Below, piece by piece: positions 9,306 through 19,344 of a stretch of 64,000 nucleotides of DNA (position 1 is the stretch's first letter; the number at the start of each line of letters is the position of its first letter). This stretch comes from Bacteroidetes bacterium UBA4414 (lineage in GTDB: Bacteria; Bacteroidota; Bacteroidia; Chitinophagales; Chitinophagaceae), in the NCBI GenBank assembly GCA_002389765.1, contig DGQM01000026.1, positions 1,873 to 65,872 on the forward strand, in the 5' to 3' direction. The notes under the pieces are model-generated. The model ran no database searches and was not told the DNA's origin. It was given only the letters and a program-made list of their open reading frames with translations. The position numbers were made by a program, and so were the translations under genes.

Positions 9306-9623
9306 CTAGAGTACATCCAGCCTCAGGTATTCGTTTTTGCCGGGTGTTTTCATTTTAATGATGTATTTACCTTCGCGCAGCTCTTTGGTAGATATTGATT
9401 TTGAGCCTTTGCTTACCGTTGTTTTTATTTCTTCGCCCAATTTGCCTGTGATGATTACATCCAACGGCTGTGCCGATTTGTTTTCTATCAGCAGTGCGCC
9501 ACCTGTAGATTGTACATCCCAAGTTTTATCGGCACCGGCTACCGTTGTAGGTTTTGCAGCGTATGTATTAGTGTTGATTGCCATTGTGGCTATCGTCATC
9601 AGTATTGCGAATATTGCTTTCAT
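9306..9623 (-). CDS. Small secreted protein with a sorting-domain-like fold, 105 aa
   Basis: Signal peptide MKAIFAILMTIATMAINTNT followed by YAAKP. The mature 80 residues (ALLIENKSAQPLDVIITGKL, EIKTTVSKGSKSISTKELRE, GKYIIKMKTPGKNEYLRLDV) have the spacing of a T9SS C-terminal domain, including the typical L.(E/A)GKYIIK motif, but there is no large cargo domain. It may be a stand-alone beta-sandwich. Single-gene unit closed by the terminator at 9226-9254. Confidence 0.6.
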   Translation of the reverse strand: MKAIFAILMTIATMAINTNTYAAKPTTVAGADKTWDVQSTGGALLIENKSAQPLDVIITGKLGEEIKTTVSKGSKSISTKELREGKYIIKMKTPGKNEYLRLDVL

Positions 9624-9751
9624 AACTTATGTTTTTAGTAGTTGATTGATTTAGTTTTTATAATGCTGTTTGCTGAACCGGTTACATCTATTAGTCGTGC
9701 AACGGGAGAAAAGGTTACAGATTTTTTCGTGTTTTTATTTTCTTTAACAAA

Positions 9752-11320
9752 TCAGCGTAGTACTATGCTTGTATGCTGCACAGCATCGCCTTGCTGCAGA
9801 CGCAGCACATAGCTACCTTTTGCCAGTTGAGCTACAGGTATAGCAGCCTTGCCCGCATGGCTTGCGGTATATACTACAGCACCTGTTACACTCATCAGCT
9901 GCACCGTATAGCTTTCATTATTTACTGCACCTACATATAGTTCATCTGTAGCAGGATTGGGATATACGGTCCATTGTTGTGCAGCAGCCATATTATTTAC
10001 CGAAAGCCTTGCATTGGTAAGTGCACGCCAAGCATTCACCCTGCCATTGCCATAATATTTATCAAAGCCTGCTACATCTTTGCTATCGCCCACCATATCT
10101 TCTGCATTACTTTCAAGCAGGTTTTTTATTTGTGCAGCTGTGCGTGTACTGTCTTGTGCCAGCAATAGAGCTGCTACACCAGCCACACATGGTGTAGCCA
10201 TAGATGTGCCCGACATCATTATATAGGCCGTATCATACAGGTGAGAGAGGCTGTAGATTTGGTGCCCAGGCGCGCATACAGATATATGGTTGCCAAATGT
10301 GCTGAAAGTAGCGCGCATATCTTCGGCATCCGTAGCGCCTACAGCTATTACGCCCGTGCATGCGGCAGGGTACATCTTCAGCTCTGTTCCTGTATTCATC
10401 ATGGCTGCTACTACCGTTACTTTATTGTCTGTGGCATAGTCTATAGCATCCTGCAATATGCTGATGGTACTGGTACCCCCTGCCGATATATTGATGACAC
10501 GCGCACCGTTATCTACCGCATAGTAGATGGCTTCAATCATCCAGCTATAGGCAACAAAACCTGTCTTGTCTATAGCTTTCAGCACCATTAGTTTGCAGTG
10601 CTTGTCTACACCTGCCATGCCTGTTACGTTATTTACATTAGCACCTATGATGCCTGCAACGTGGCTGCCATGGCCGTGGTCGTCTTCTATATTATTGGTA
10701 TCTGTTACCATGTTCCATCCCAATGTGTCGTCTATATAGTCGTTGCCATCATCATCTATACCATTGGAAGGTATTTCAGTTTTGTTTCTCCACAGCCTGC
10801 CTTGCATATCGGGGTGGTTGCTCTTGATGCCTGCATCTATTACGGCTACTACTATATTGCTATCGCCGTCTTCTACCTCCCAAGCGCGCAGCAGGTCTAT
10901 ATCTGCACCCGCTTTTGCAGTACCACCGCCGAAGCTACCTGTATTGTGCAGCCCCCATTGCTGATAAAACAATGTATCTGTTGGCGCAGCAGCCGTTGTC
11001 TTCCACTCGCCTATGGTAGCAGCAGCGTCTTCCTCAGCATATTTACAAAGCCCTGTTGCCAGCATAGCTTTTGCAGCCTCCTGTGGGTTGGCATTATCGG
11101 CCAAGGTAAGTACATATACCTTTCCTGTTTTGATGGCGTGTATGTTGGTGCAACCAAACTGCTGTGCTACCACATCTATAGCAGGCACGTTCAGTTTGTT
11201 GTTTTGCAAATTGGCTTTAGCCTCGCTATGCAGGCTTATCATCAGGCGGTTGTTGCCTGCTGCCCAAGAGATGATGCTGCAAAGCAGCGCAATGATGGTG
11301 GTTACAAATTTTGTTTTCAT
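9752..11320 (-). CDS. Subtilisin-like (S8) serine protease with T9SS sorting domain
   Basis: A secreted protease of 522 residues. Signal peptide at 1-21, propeptide to about 110, catalytic domain at about 115-435, T9SS sorting domain at about 450-522 (WTVYPNPATDELYV, GSYVLRLQQG). The catalytic triad is visible: Asp162 in VAVIDAGIKSNHPD, His217 in DDHGHGSHVAG, Ser373 in SGTSMATP; the oxyanion Asn is probably Asn309. All key residues are present, so it should be active. In this family the enzyme degrades proteins outside the cell after export by T9SS. It stands alone between the small protein at 9306 and the XRE operon. Confidence 0.92.
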   Translation of the reverse strand: MKTKFVTTIIALLCSIISWAAGNNRLMISLHSEAKANLQNNKLNVPAIDVVAQQFGCTNIHAIKTGKVYVLTLADNANPQEAAKAMLATGLCKYAEEDAAATIGEWKTTAAAPTDTLFYQQWGLHNTGSFGGGTAKAGADIDLLRAWEVEDGDSNIVVAVIDAGIKSNHPDMQGRLWRNKTEIPSNGIDDDGNDYIDDTLGWNMVTDTNNIEDDHGHGSHVAGIIGANVNNVTGMAGVDKHCKLMVLKAIDKTGFVAYSWMIEAIYYAVDNGARVINISAGGTSTISILQDAIDYATDNKVTVVAAMMNTGTELKMYPAACTGVIAVGATDAEDMRATFSTFGNHISVCAPGHQIYSLSHLYDTAYIMMSGTSMATPCVAGVAALLLAQDSTRTAAQIKNLLESNAEDMVGDSKDVAGFDKYYGNGRVNAWRALTNARLSVNNMAAAQQWTVYPNPATDELYVGAVNNESYTVQLMSVTGAVVYTASHAGKAAIPVAQLAKGSYVLRLQQGDAVQHTSIVLR

Positions 11321-11463
11321 AACTATCAGTTTTTTGTAATTGCTTAAATGATTTTTTTCTTTTGTTGTTATTGCGTTTAGTTTTCGTTCAGCAAGGGCAT
11401 GAAAGGGGCTGTATGCCTTTCGGCAGTTACGTTTCGGGATTCAATATGTGTGCGGATTGTGCT

Positions 11464-11664
11464 TTAGTCGGTCTCTTCCAGCTCGAAGATGTCTTCCACT
11501 TTTGTCTTAAAGAAGCGCGCAATCTTTAAAGACAATACGGTAGACGGTACGAACCTGCCCGTTTCTATAGAGTGTATGGTTTGCTTGCTCACGCCCACCT
11601 GCTCTGCCAGCTCTGTCTGAGAAATATCGAGCTTGGCCCTTTCTACTTTGATGGTATTTTTCAT
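11464..11664 (-). CDS. XRE-family helix-turn-helix regulator, 66 aa
   Basis: A single compact Cro/C1-type HTH: IKVERAKLDISQTELAEQVG then VSKQTIHSIETGRFVPSTVL and SLKIARFFKTKVEDIFELEE. It belongs to the short class (YozG-like) usually encoded beside membrane proteins. It is the third gene of an operon, 6 bases after the membrane protein at 11671. Nested dyads upstream of the first gene (12893-12930) are candidate binding sites, so autoregulation is plausible. Confidence 0.9.
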   Translation of the reverse strand: MKNTIKVERAKLDISQTELAEQVGVSKQTIHSIETGRFVPSTVLSLKIARFFKTKVEDIFELEETD

Positions 11665-11670
11665 CCGCCG

Positions 11671-12201
11671 CTAAGATAAGAGTAATAGAATAAGTATCAG
11701 AATAGCCCAGGTAATGAGTTGGAAGATGATGATTGGTTTTTTGTTCTTCTTCAGGTTTTCCAGAAAGCTCATTTTCTTATCATCATAATCCCACATGAAA
11801 TCGAAATACAAACCCATGTGAAATATTGCCAGATAGATAGCCAAATAAATAAGCGGGAACATGATGAGCAGCGTAACATCAAACTCGCCCAAATCTTGTG
11901 TAATGGCAGTGAGCGAAAATGCTACAAATGTTGCACTCATCAGCATCATTACCATTTGCAGGGCGCGGGCGCGTATGGTCTGCACACGTTCGTCTTCTAT
12001 TTTTTCCTGACTGAAGGCGGTGAGGTACATACCCAGTAGTATTATCCACATGCAGGCTGCCAGATGCTTATCTGCATTGTACTTGGGGATGACTACAAAC
12101 GGGTGAATTTTGTAAACAATTGAAACGAGCACACCTACGGAGAGTATTACCAACCCTGCGATTTTGGTATTGTGCTTGGCGAGTTTTTGAAATCCTTTCA
12201 T
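11671..12201 (-). CDS. Four-helix membrane protein, paralogue of the neighbour at 12244
   Basis: 176 residues with about four membrane helices (IAGLVILSVGVLVSIVYKI, LAACMWIILLGMYLTAF, FDVTLLIMFPLIYLAIYLAI, IIIFQLITWAILILILLLLS). The motif EKIEDERVQTIRARALQM between helices 2 and 3 is almost identical to EKIEDERVKAIRAQAMQF in the upstream gene, so the two are tandem paralogues. Membrane proteins of this DUF2178-like type are often encoded with small XRE regulators, as here. Function unknown. Confidence 0.75.
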   Translation of the reverse strand: MKGFQKLAKHNTKIAGLVILSVGVLVSIVYKIHPFVVIPKYNADKHLAACMWIILLGMYLTAFSQEKIEDERVQTIRARALQMVMMLMSATFVAFSLTAITQDLGEFDVTLLIMFPLIYLAIYLAIFHMGLYFDFMWDYDDKKMSFLENLKKNKKPIIIFQLITWAILILILLLLS

Positions 12202-12243
12202 TGTGTATCAGTTTTTTTGTGATGGAAATAGTTTTTGAAAAAA

Positions 12244-12777
12244 TTAATCTAACACGATTAGTAGTATGAGTGCCAACAGGAAAAAAGCTATGGCAAATAT
12301 GGAAAGCCATTTGTTTTTGAACCACGCATCCTTCAGGCTTATATCGTCCGATTGGTAGTTCCAGTATTTATCTCTGTACAAGCCTATGCGAAAGAAGATG
12401 TGATATACCGTCAGGTTCATCAGCAGGTTTATAATGATCCATCTGTTACCAATGTTAGTCCCGTCCGTAGTGTTCACCAAATTCATAAACACTGTAGTCA
12501 GTTGGGTAATCACAAACATCAGCACTGTAAACTGCATTGCCTGTGCGCGGATGGCTTTTACACGTTCGTCTTCTATTTTCTCTTTTGTCATAGCCAGCAG
12601 CATCATACCGTATATGGTAATGCACAATGCAAGGCCAATGTGTTGATTCCTGGTATGATCGGGCAGGATAGTAAACGGATGTATCTTTTCTGCCACAGCT
12701 ACCACCAGCCCGCCGGCTATCAGCCCCAAAGCAAGTGGCCTGTTCTGATGCCCCATCATAGATCTGTACCCTTTCAT
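12244..12777 (-). CDS. Four-helix membrane protein, paralogue of the neighbour at 11671
   Basis: 177 residues with a helix pattern like the downstream gene: LALGLIAGGLVVAVAEKIHP, IGLALCITIYGMMLLAM, FVLMFVITQLTTVF-type hydrophobics after EKIEDERVKAIRAQAMQF, and a C-terminal helix IFAIAFFLLALILLIVLD. First gene of the operon 12777-11464, 42 bases before the next. The paralogues may form a heteromeric membrane complex controlled by the XRE protein; this is inference. Confidence 0.75.
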   Translation of the reverse strand: MKGYRSMMGHQNRPLALGLIAGGLVVAVAEKIHPFTILPDHTRNQHIGLALCITIYGMMLLAMTKEKIEDERVKAIRAQAMQFTVLMFVITQLTTVFMNLVNTTDGTNIGNRWIIINLLMNLTVYHIFFRIGLYRDKYWNYQSDDISLKDAWFKNKWLSIFAIAFFLLALILLIVLD

Positions 12778-12892
12778 AATTGTTGCGTTTTACGACTGTT
12801 TAAGTTGACTACTGATAGCACATTGGTTTTACCCCTATTCTATCAATTTGCTACACAAAGATAAAAGAATACTTTCCTAAAATACAAGTATG

Positions 12893-12930
12893 CTTTACTT
12901 TTTTACAAGTAAAATTTAATAAAAGTAAAG
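12893..12930. promoter_or_regulatory. Nested dyads upstream of the XRE operon (candidate operator)
   Basis: CTTTACTTTT (12893-12902) is repeated inverted as AAAAGTAAAG (12921-12930). Inside the left end of this dyad is a second perfect one, TTTTAC-aa-GTAAAA (12901-12914). The site lies about 115 bases upstream of the first operon gene at 12777. No other gene occupies 12778-13054, so this is the likely control region. Confidence 0.5.
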
Positions 12931-13054
12931 CCTACTGTATAATTTTTATTGATAATCAATAAGTTATGAAATGAAGATTTTTTTGAAAAAAATTGCGCTG
13001 ATGCCTAAAAAGGCACCCAAAAAAGAGAATACAATCTTGAAAAAAGGGAAGAAT

Positions 13055-13684
13055 CTACAAGCGTCCCAGCTCTATACGTAGTTCTGTAACAAGGCCCGAT
13101 GCACCATAGCCAAGCGTTTGTGTACTGCGCCCGTCGTAGTATTGCTTGTACATACCGGGGCTGAGGAAGAATTTGACACCCGTAGTATACCGATGATTGA
13201 AACGCAAGCCCACATGCGCCTCTCCAAATGCGCTGAGCGTAGCACCACCCGAGCTGGTACTGATGATGCATATTGGCCCACCTTGCGCACCTACTACCAC
13301 ATCCATCCAGGTATTTACCAATTTGGTGCCGCGTAGCCCGCCAAGCGCAGCTATCTGCAAGTTGCGGCTGGGCGCCTCGTATGGGTGGGTCATATAGCTA
13401 TGGTAATGTGTGTTGATATTTACATAACCTACACGCAACCCTGCCACATAGCCTGTAAGCCTGCCAATTTTATTAAAGTGAACCTCTGCACCTAACTGTA
13501 CCATAGCACTATTGCCCAGTTGCAAACCGAATGCCTGCCCGTAGCGAACATAAGGGCTAACACTACCCGCATCTGCTACTACACACAATTGCTTGTAGCG
13601 CAGGCGCGCATTGCTGCTGTCTGCATCTGCGGCACGCACATGCAGCATATTCAACATCATAATGGTAGCTAGCAGGTATCTCAT
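13055..13684 (-). CDS. Secreted/outer-membrane beta-barrel-like protein, 209 aa
   Basis: Signal peptide MRYLLATIMMLNMLHVRA. Barrel-like strands follow (GLRVGYVNINTHYHSYM, GEAHVGLRFNHRYTTGVKFF) and the protein ends LVTELRIELGRL, a typical last strand. GEAHVGLRFNHRYTTGV matches GEVHVGARFANRVYAGV of the 3105-3749 protein. It is a stand-alone gene; the 45-base space upstream gives no clear promoter. Function unknown. Confidence 0.6.
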   Translation of the reverse strand: MRYLLATIMMLNMLHVRAADADSSNARLRYKQLCVVADAGSVSPYVRYGQAFGLQLGNSAMVQLGAEVHFNKIGRLTGYVAGLRVGYVNINTHYHSYMTHPYEAPSRNLQIAALGGLRGTKLVNTWMDVVVGAQGGPICIISTSSGGATLSAFGEAHVGLRFNHRYTTGVKFFLSPGMYKQYYDGRSTQTLGYGASGLVTELRIELGRL

Positions 13685-13831
13685 AGCACTTGAGCGTGTA
13701 TGTTTATTACGTACAATTTATGTACCGATTATAAATGTAGACAGTTTTTAGCGGCAAAAAGTTTGGGGATTGTAAAAATGCGGGGGTAAGTTTGAGGATA
13801 AGTAGGACAATAAGCTAATGCACTATAACAG

Positions 13832-14233
13832 ATGACCGAAAACACCGCAAGAGCCAAAAGGCAAAGAAGACGCGATAGTTTAAAAAAAGAAAAGGAAGGA
13901 AAGATTGACATCAGAAAGACATTAAGCGCCATTCTTTTTTTCAGTCTGATAGGATACGTAATATTCATGCCTATTTTCAAAACACAAATACTGATTGCCA
14001 AAGGAGTATGTACAACAGGATATTTAACAGAAGAAACGGAGAGGATACGTTATCATAAGGCTACCATTGTGTACAAATTCCAAATAGGGGACAAAACATA
14101 TAAAGGCAACTCAAATATTGAAGACTTATCTCAAGCAGGCAAAAATATTTGTATAGTTTATTACCCGGAATACCCTAGCATAAACCGACCTTTATCCCGT
14201 TTTGAAGGGAAAGTAAAATGTGATTGCAAATAG
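13832..14233 (+). CDS. Membrane-anchored hypothetical protein, 133 aa
   Basis: A highly basic N terminus (ARAKRQRRRDSLKKEKEGKI) precedes one membrane helix (LSAILFFSLIGYVIFMPIF). A periplasmic domain follows with TGYLTEETERIRYHKATIVY and KFQIGDKTYKGNSN, a pattern like DUF3592 domains, and a final Cys pair (CDC). A minus-strand open frame overlaps its first half but lacks protein-like character. Function unknown. Confidence 0.6.
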   Translation: MTENTARAKRQRRRDSLKKEKEGKIDIRKTLSAILFFSLIGYVIFMPIFKTQILIAKGVCTTGYLTEETERIRYHKATIVYKFQIGDKTYKGNSNIEDLSQAGKNICIVYYPEYPSINRPLSRFEGKVKCDCK

Positions 14234-14291
14234 AGAGGTAGACAGCTATAATTTCCCACCGTTATTGGTGTTCTTTACCAATAACAAATCA

Positions 14292-14819
14292 CTACTCTAT
14301 ACGCACCTGCATGGTAAGCAACAGGCGATGCACATTGAACGGGTACGGACCATCGTAAGGGAAATAGCTGCGGCAATACTTAGCACCCGCAAATACCGCA
14401 TTCCACATATACATACCTACTGTTAACTCAGACATCAGATTAGAGCGCACACCTGCATACCTGGTATATCCTTCAACCTGTACAGAAGGGCCTGCAGTAA
14501 GCGACGTGCGAAAAGACAATTGTCGCTTCAACGCTACAGTATACAATGCACCACCCTGCAACGAAAAACCAAACAAGCTTTCGGTAGATTTATCTCCCAT
14601 AAAACGGAAACCACCCGTAAAGCTGAAGCCCTGCTGCTTGTGATGATACACAACATCGCCCGTTATCATACCGGAGTATTGTGCACTTTCGGGCACACCG
14701 GTACCGGTTCTGATACCACCACCAAACGAGGCGCCTATTTCTGCATGAGATTTACTGTCGTCTCCCTGTGCAAAGCAAAATGACGGGAGTAATAAGAAGA
14801 GGGCTATCAGGTATTTCAT
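14292..14819 (-). CDS. Secreted/outer-membrane beta-barrel-like protein, 175 aa
   Basis: The frame opens at 14915, but ATG 14819 gives the clean signal peptide MKYLIALFLLLPSFCFAQ. Mature strands such as GGFRFMGDKSTESLFGFSLQ, GGALYTVALKRQLSFRTSL and SELTVGMYMWNAVFAGAKY are barrel-like, with a terminal LLLTMQVRIE. It resembles the 3105 and 13055 proteins in plan. The shorter start also frees the promoter region of the divergent gene at 14907. Function unknown. Confidence 0.62.
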   Translation of the reverse strand: MKYLIALFLLLPSFCFAQGDDSKSHAEIGASFGGGIRTGTGVPESAQYSGMITGDVVYHHKQQGFSFTGGFRFMGDKSTESLFGFSLQGGALYTVALKRQLSFRTSLTAGPSVQVEGYTRYAGVRSNLMSELTVGMYMWNAVFAGAKYCRSYFPYDGPYPFNVHRLLLTMQVRIE

Positions 14820-14906
14820 AAGTTGTAATCGGGTTGCAATATTATACCATTTCCAAGAAACATGCCAATCATTATCATGGCTGTGTAAAAGAATTATCTT
14901 TAACCA

Positions 14907-15395
14907 ATGGGACACTATTACCGCACCAGAAGCCGCTCAAAATGTATATACCATTGGATTGATGATACCATCAGAGACGGCTCATGGAGAAACCACAACG
15001 ACTTGCATATTGATGTCATCAACCCTATGTATGACAACTTTAAGCGCATGCCCAAATGGGTTGACAGTGCTGTTGCATACTATCTGATAGCAAAGCAGTA
15101 TATCAAAAAGAATGAATTACCTTTTGTACTGGTACTATACTTTGATTTGCAGTACAAAGACGTGATTGGCGACTATACGGTTCAAAACAAACAAGAACTG
15201 ATTAAAGACATAGACCATACACCGCCATCGTTATACTTGTTTCATAAAGATGAGATAAACAACTTTCACAACGATGAAATAGAAAAAACTGAATTACCCA
15301 ATTTCCTCGTTGCAGATGATAATGTGAAACTCTACTACTACCAAACAGTTGATGAAGACCACAGTGAAGTGAACAGGTGGGTGTATATGGAGTGA
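14907..15395 (+). CDS. Hypothetical protein, 162 aa
   Basis: No signal peptide or membrane helix. The sequence is rich in aromatic and acidic residues (VDSAVAYYLIAKQYIKKNEL, PFVLVLYFDLQYKDVIGDYT) and recognises no family by eye. A TATCTTTA element (14895-14902) ends 4 bases before the ATG, so the transcript may have almost no leader. Downstream is a small membrane protein gene. Confidence 0.5.
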   Translation: MGHYYRTRSRSKCIYHWIDDTIRDGSWRNHNDLHIDVINPMYDNFKRMPKWVDSAVAYYLIAKQYIKKNELPFVLVLYFDLQYKDVIGDYTVQNKQELIKDIDHTPPSLYLFHKDEINNFHNDEIEKTELPNFLVADDNVKLYYYQTVDEDHSEVNRWVYME

Positions 15396-15454
15396 GTGCA
15401 TTATTAGTGGGAACATCAACAAAGGCGAAAACTAAGAACTATCTTTGCTGCCCG

Positions 15455-15883
15455 ATGTATCGCTTTGTCTATTATTTCATGTACAAATTCCAACGAACCA
15501 AAGAGGATGACTATTCCTCAAGATACTTGGCAGCATTGGGTGTTTTTATAACTATCGCATTTCATATCTTCTTCGTCTTAGCATGTACACGATACTTTTT
15601 AGACTTCAAGGAGCAAGTATTTACTTTTAGTAACAATAGGCTGGTCAATAAATTAATTCAGACCTCAATAATATTACCACTTATACTTATTAATAATTTA
15701 TACTTCAATAAAAAAAGAGCAGAAAAAATTATCGACGATTTTGACAACGCATATTATTCGGGTAAGATGAGTTACATATTCTCTGCTGTAAATATTCTCT
15801 TGTTCTTACTCATTACTATTATACCAATAGCTGTAGGTGCATATTTTATCAATCATTCCACAATGACGTTAGAGCATCAATAA
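15455..15883 (+). CDS. Hypothetical two-to-three-helix membrane protein, 142 aa
   Basis: The frame opens at 15377, overlapping the previous gene, but ATG 15455 is preferred because a TATCTTTG promoter-like -7 element (15440-15447) lies immediately before it. Membrane helices are YLAALGVFITIAFHIFFVLA, a second near IQTSIILPLILINNLYF and a third in ILLFLLITIIPIAVGAYFI. A charged loop (KKRAEKIIDDFDNAYYSGK) separates the last two. It ends 3 bases before the oxyR stop on the other strand. Function unknown. Confidence 0.5.
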   Translation: MYRFVYYFMYKFQRTKEDDYSSRYLAALGVFITIAFHIFFVLACTRYFLDFKEQVFTFSNNRLVNKLIQTSIILPLILINNLYFNKKRAEKIIDDFDNAYYSGKMSYIFSAVNILLFLLITIIPIAVGAYFINHSTMTLEHQ

Positions 15884-15885
15884 TA

Positions 15886-16821
15886 CTATATCATCACCAT
15901 CTCTTTATTCTTCGCGCTTTTCATATCGGCTGGGATGTTGTCGAGGATTTCCTGTTTCAGTGCGTCTATCAGTTTTTCTTTTACAAAATGGCGAAAGGTA
16001 ACGATGCTTATCTCGCGCACGGGTGCGGGCGATTTGAATTGTCTTATCCTGTCGCGCTGCGATGCGTGCAGGTCGTTCAGCGCCAGTTCTGGCAGTATGG
16101 TAATGCCCTGGTTCAGGTCTACTATCTTTTTCAGCGTCTCTATACTCCCGGATTCAAAATCCAACTGGTGCAGTTCTTTCTCTCTGTTCTTCAGCTCACA
16201 GAGATTCATCACCTGGCTACGCAGGCAGTGCCCTTCTTCCAGCAACCACAATCGGTTGATGTCTATATCCTGCGCCAGCAGGTATTTCTTTTTCAGTAGT
16301 TTTTCTTCGGCACTGGCATATACCACAAACTGCTCGTAGAATAGCGGCTGCTCTATCAGCGCAGTATTATTCAGCGGTGTAGCCATAATGCCCACATCCA
16401 GCGAATATTGTTCCAGCTTTTCGGTAATGGCTTCTGTCGTTAGCTCGCTTATCTGCAATTTCACATCGGGGTATTTTTTCAGAAAGCTATTGATAAACAT
16501 GGGGATGATGTAGGGCGCCAGTGTGGGTATGATGCCTACTTTCAACTCGCCACGTACCAGCCCGCGCTCTTCGTTCACTATTTCTTTGATGCGTGCGGTG
16601 TCTTGCAGGGCTTTCTTTGCCTGTGCTATTATCAGCTTGCCTATCTCAGTAGGCACTACGGGCTGCTTGCTGCGGTCAAATATTTTTACATCCAGTTCGT
16701 CTTCCAGTTTCTTTATCATCATGCTCAGCGTGGCCTGTGTTACAAAACACTTTTCGGCTGCCGTCACAAAATGGCGGTGCACATCTACCGCTACTATATA
16801 CTCTAATTGTTGCAGGTTCAT
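15886..16821 (-). CDS. oxyR: OxyR-type LysR peroxide-sensing regulator
   Basis: A LysR-family protein of 311 residues: HTH at 1-60 (YIVAVDVHRHFVTAAEKCFV, TQATLSMMIKKLEDEL) and an effector domain from about 90. It carries both peroxide-sensing cysteines of OxyR, Cys199 and Cys208, in EEGHCLRSQVMNLC; the numbering equals that of the E. coli protein. Oxidation of the pair to a disulfide activates transcription of peroxide defence genes. It is divergent from katG across a 172-base spacer with two dyads, the classic arrangement for regulator and target. Very probable. Confidence 0.93.
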   Translation of the reverse strand: MNLQQLEYIVAVDVHRHFVTAAEKCFVTQATLSMMIKKLEDELDVKIFDRSKQPVVPTEIGKLIIAQAKKALQDTARIKEIVNEERGLVRGELKVGIIPTLAPYIIPMFINSFLKKYPDVKLQISELTTEAITEKLEQYSLDVGIMATPLNNTALIEQPLFYEQFVVYASAEEKLLKKKYLLAQDIDINRLWLLEEGHCLRSQVMNLCELKNREKELHQLDFESGSIETLKKIVDLNQGITILPELALNDLHASQRDRIRQFKSPAPVREISIVTFRHFVKEKLIDALKQEILDNIPADMKSAKNKEMVMI

Positions 16822-16850
16822 TACTTATAGATGAAATTGATACAAACATA

Positions 16851-16865
16851 CAAACTATCAGTTTG
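16851..16865. promoter_or_regulatory. Perfect dyad upstream of oxyR
   Basis: CAAACT-atc-AGTTTG forms a perfect 6-bp dyad about 30 bases before the oxyR start. LysR proteins bind dyads with T-N11-A character between divergent genes, so this may be an OxyR site controlling oxyR itself. Assignment is inferred from position. Confidence 0.4.
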
Positions 16866-16873
16866 ATTTATAA

Positions 16874-19207
<2,334 letters not shown>

Positions 19208-19248
19208 TAAGAAGATAGTGCATAGGGGTATGCATGTGGGTGTGAGTG

Positions 19249-19276
19249 AACAGCCCTGCCGATTGGCAGGGCTGTT
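19249..19276 (+). terminator. Hairpin terminator after katG
   Basis: A perfect 12-bp stem (AACAGCCCTGCC at 19249-19260, GGCAGGGCTGTT at 19265-19276) with a GATT loop, 41 bases past the katG stop. The following bases are T-rich (GTTATGTATATTT) but not a pure T run. Its 11-bp core and loop are identical to the hairpin at 21032-21057. Confidence 0.75.
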
Positions 19277-19344
19277 GTTATGTATATTTGTCTGTCAATA
19301 TGTTTTGCAGTATTTTTAATTCTATATAATATCATTTCACCCTT

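Noticed and set aside
10598..11347. A 249-codon plus-strand frame
   Set aside because: Antisense to the subtilisin-like protease, which has a full catalytic triad; the product is Tyr/Cys-rich noise.
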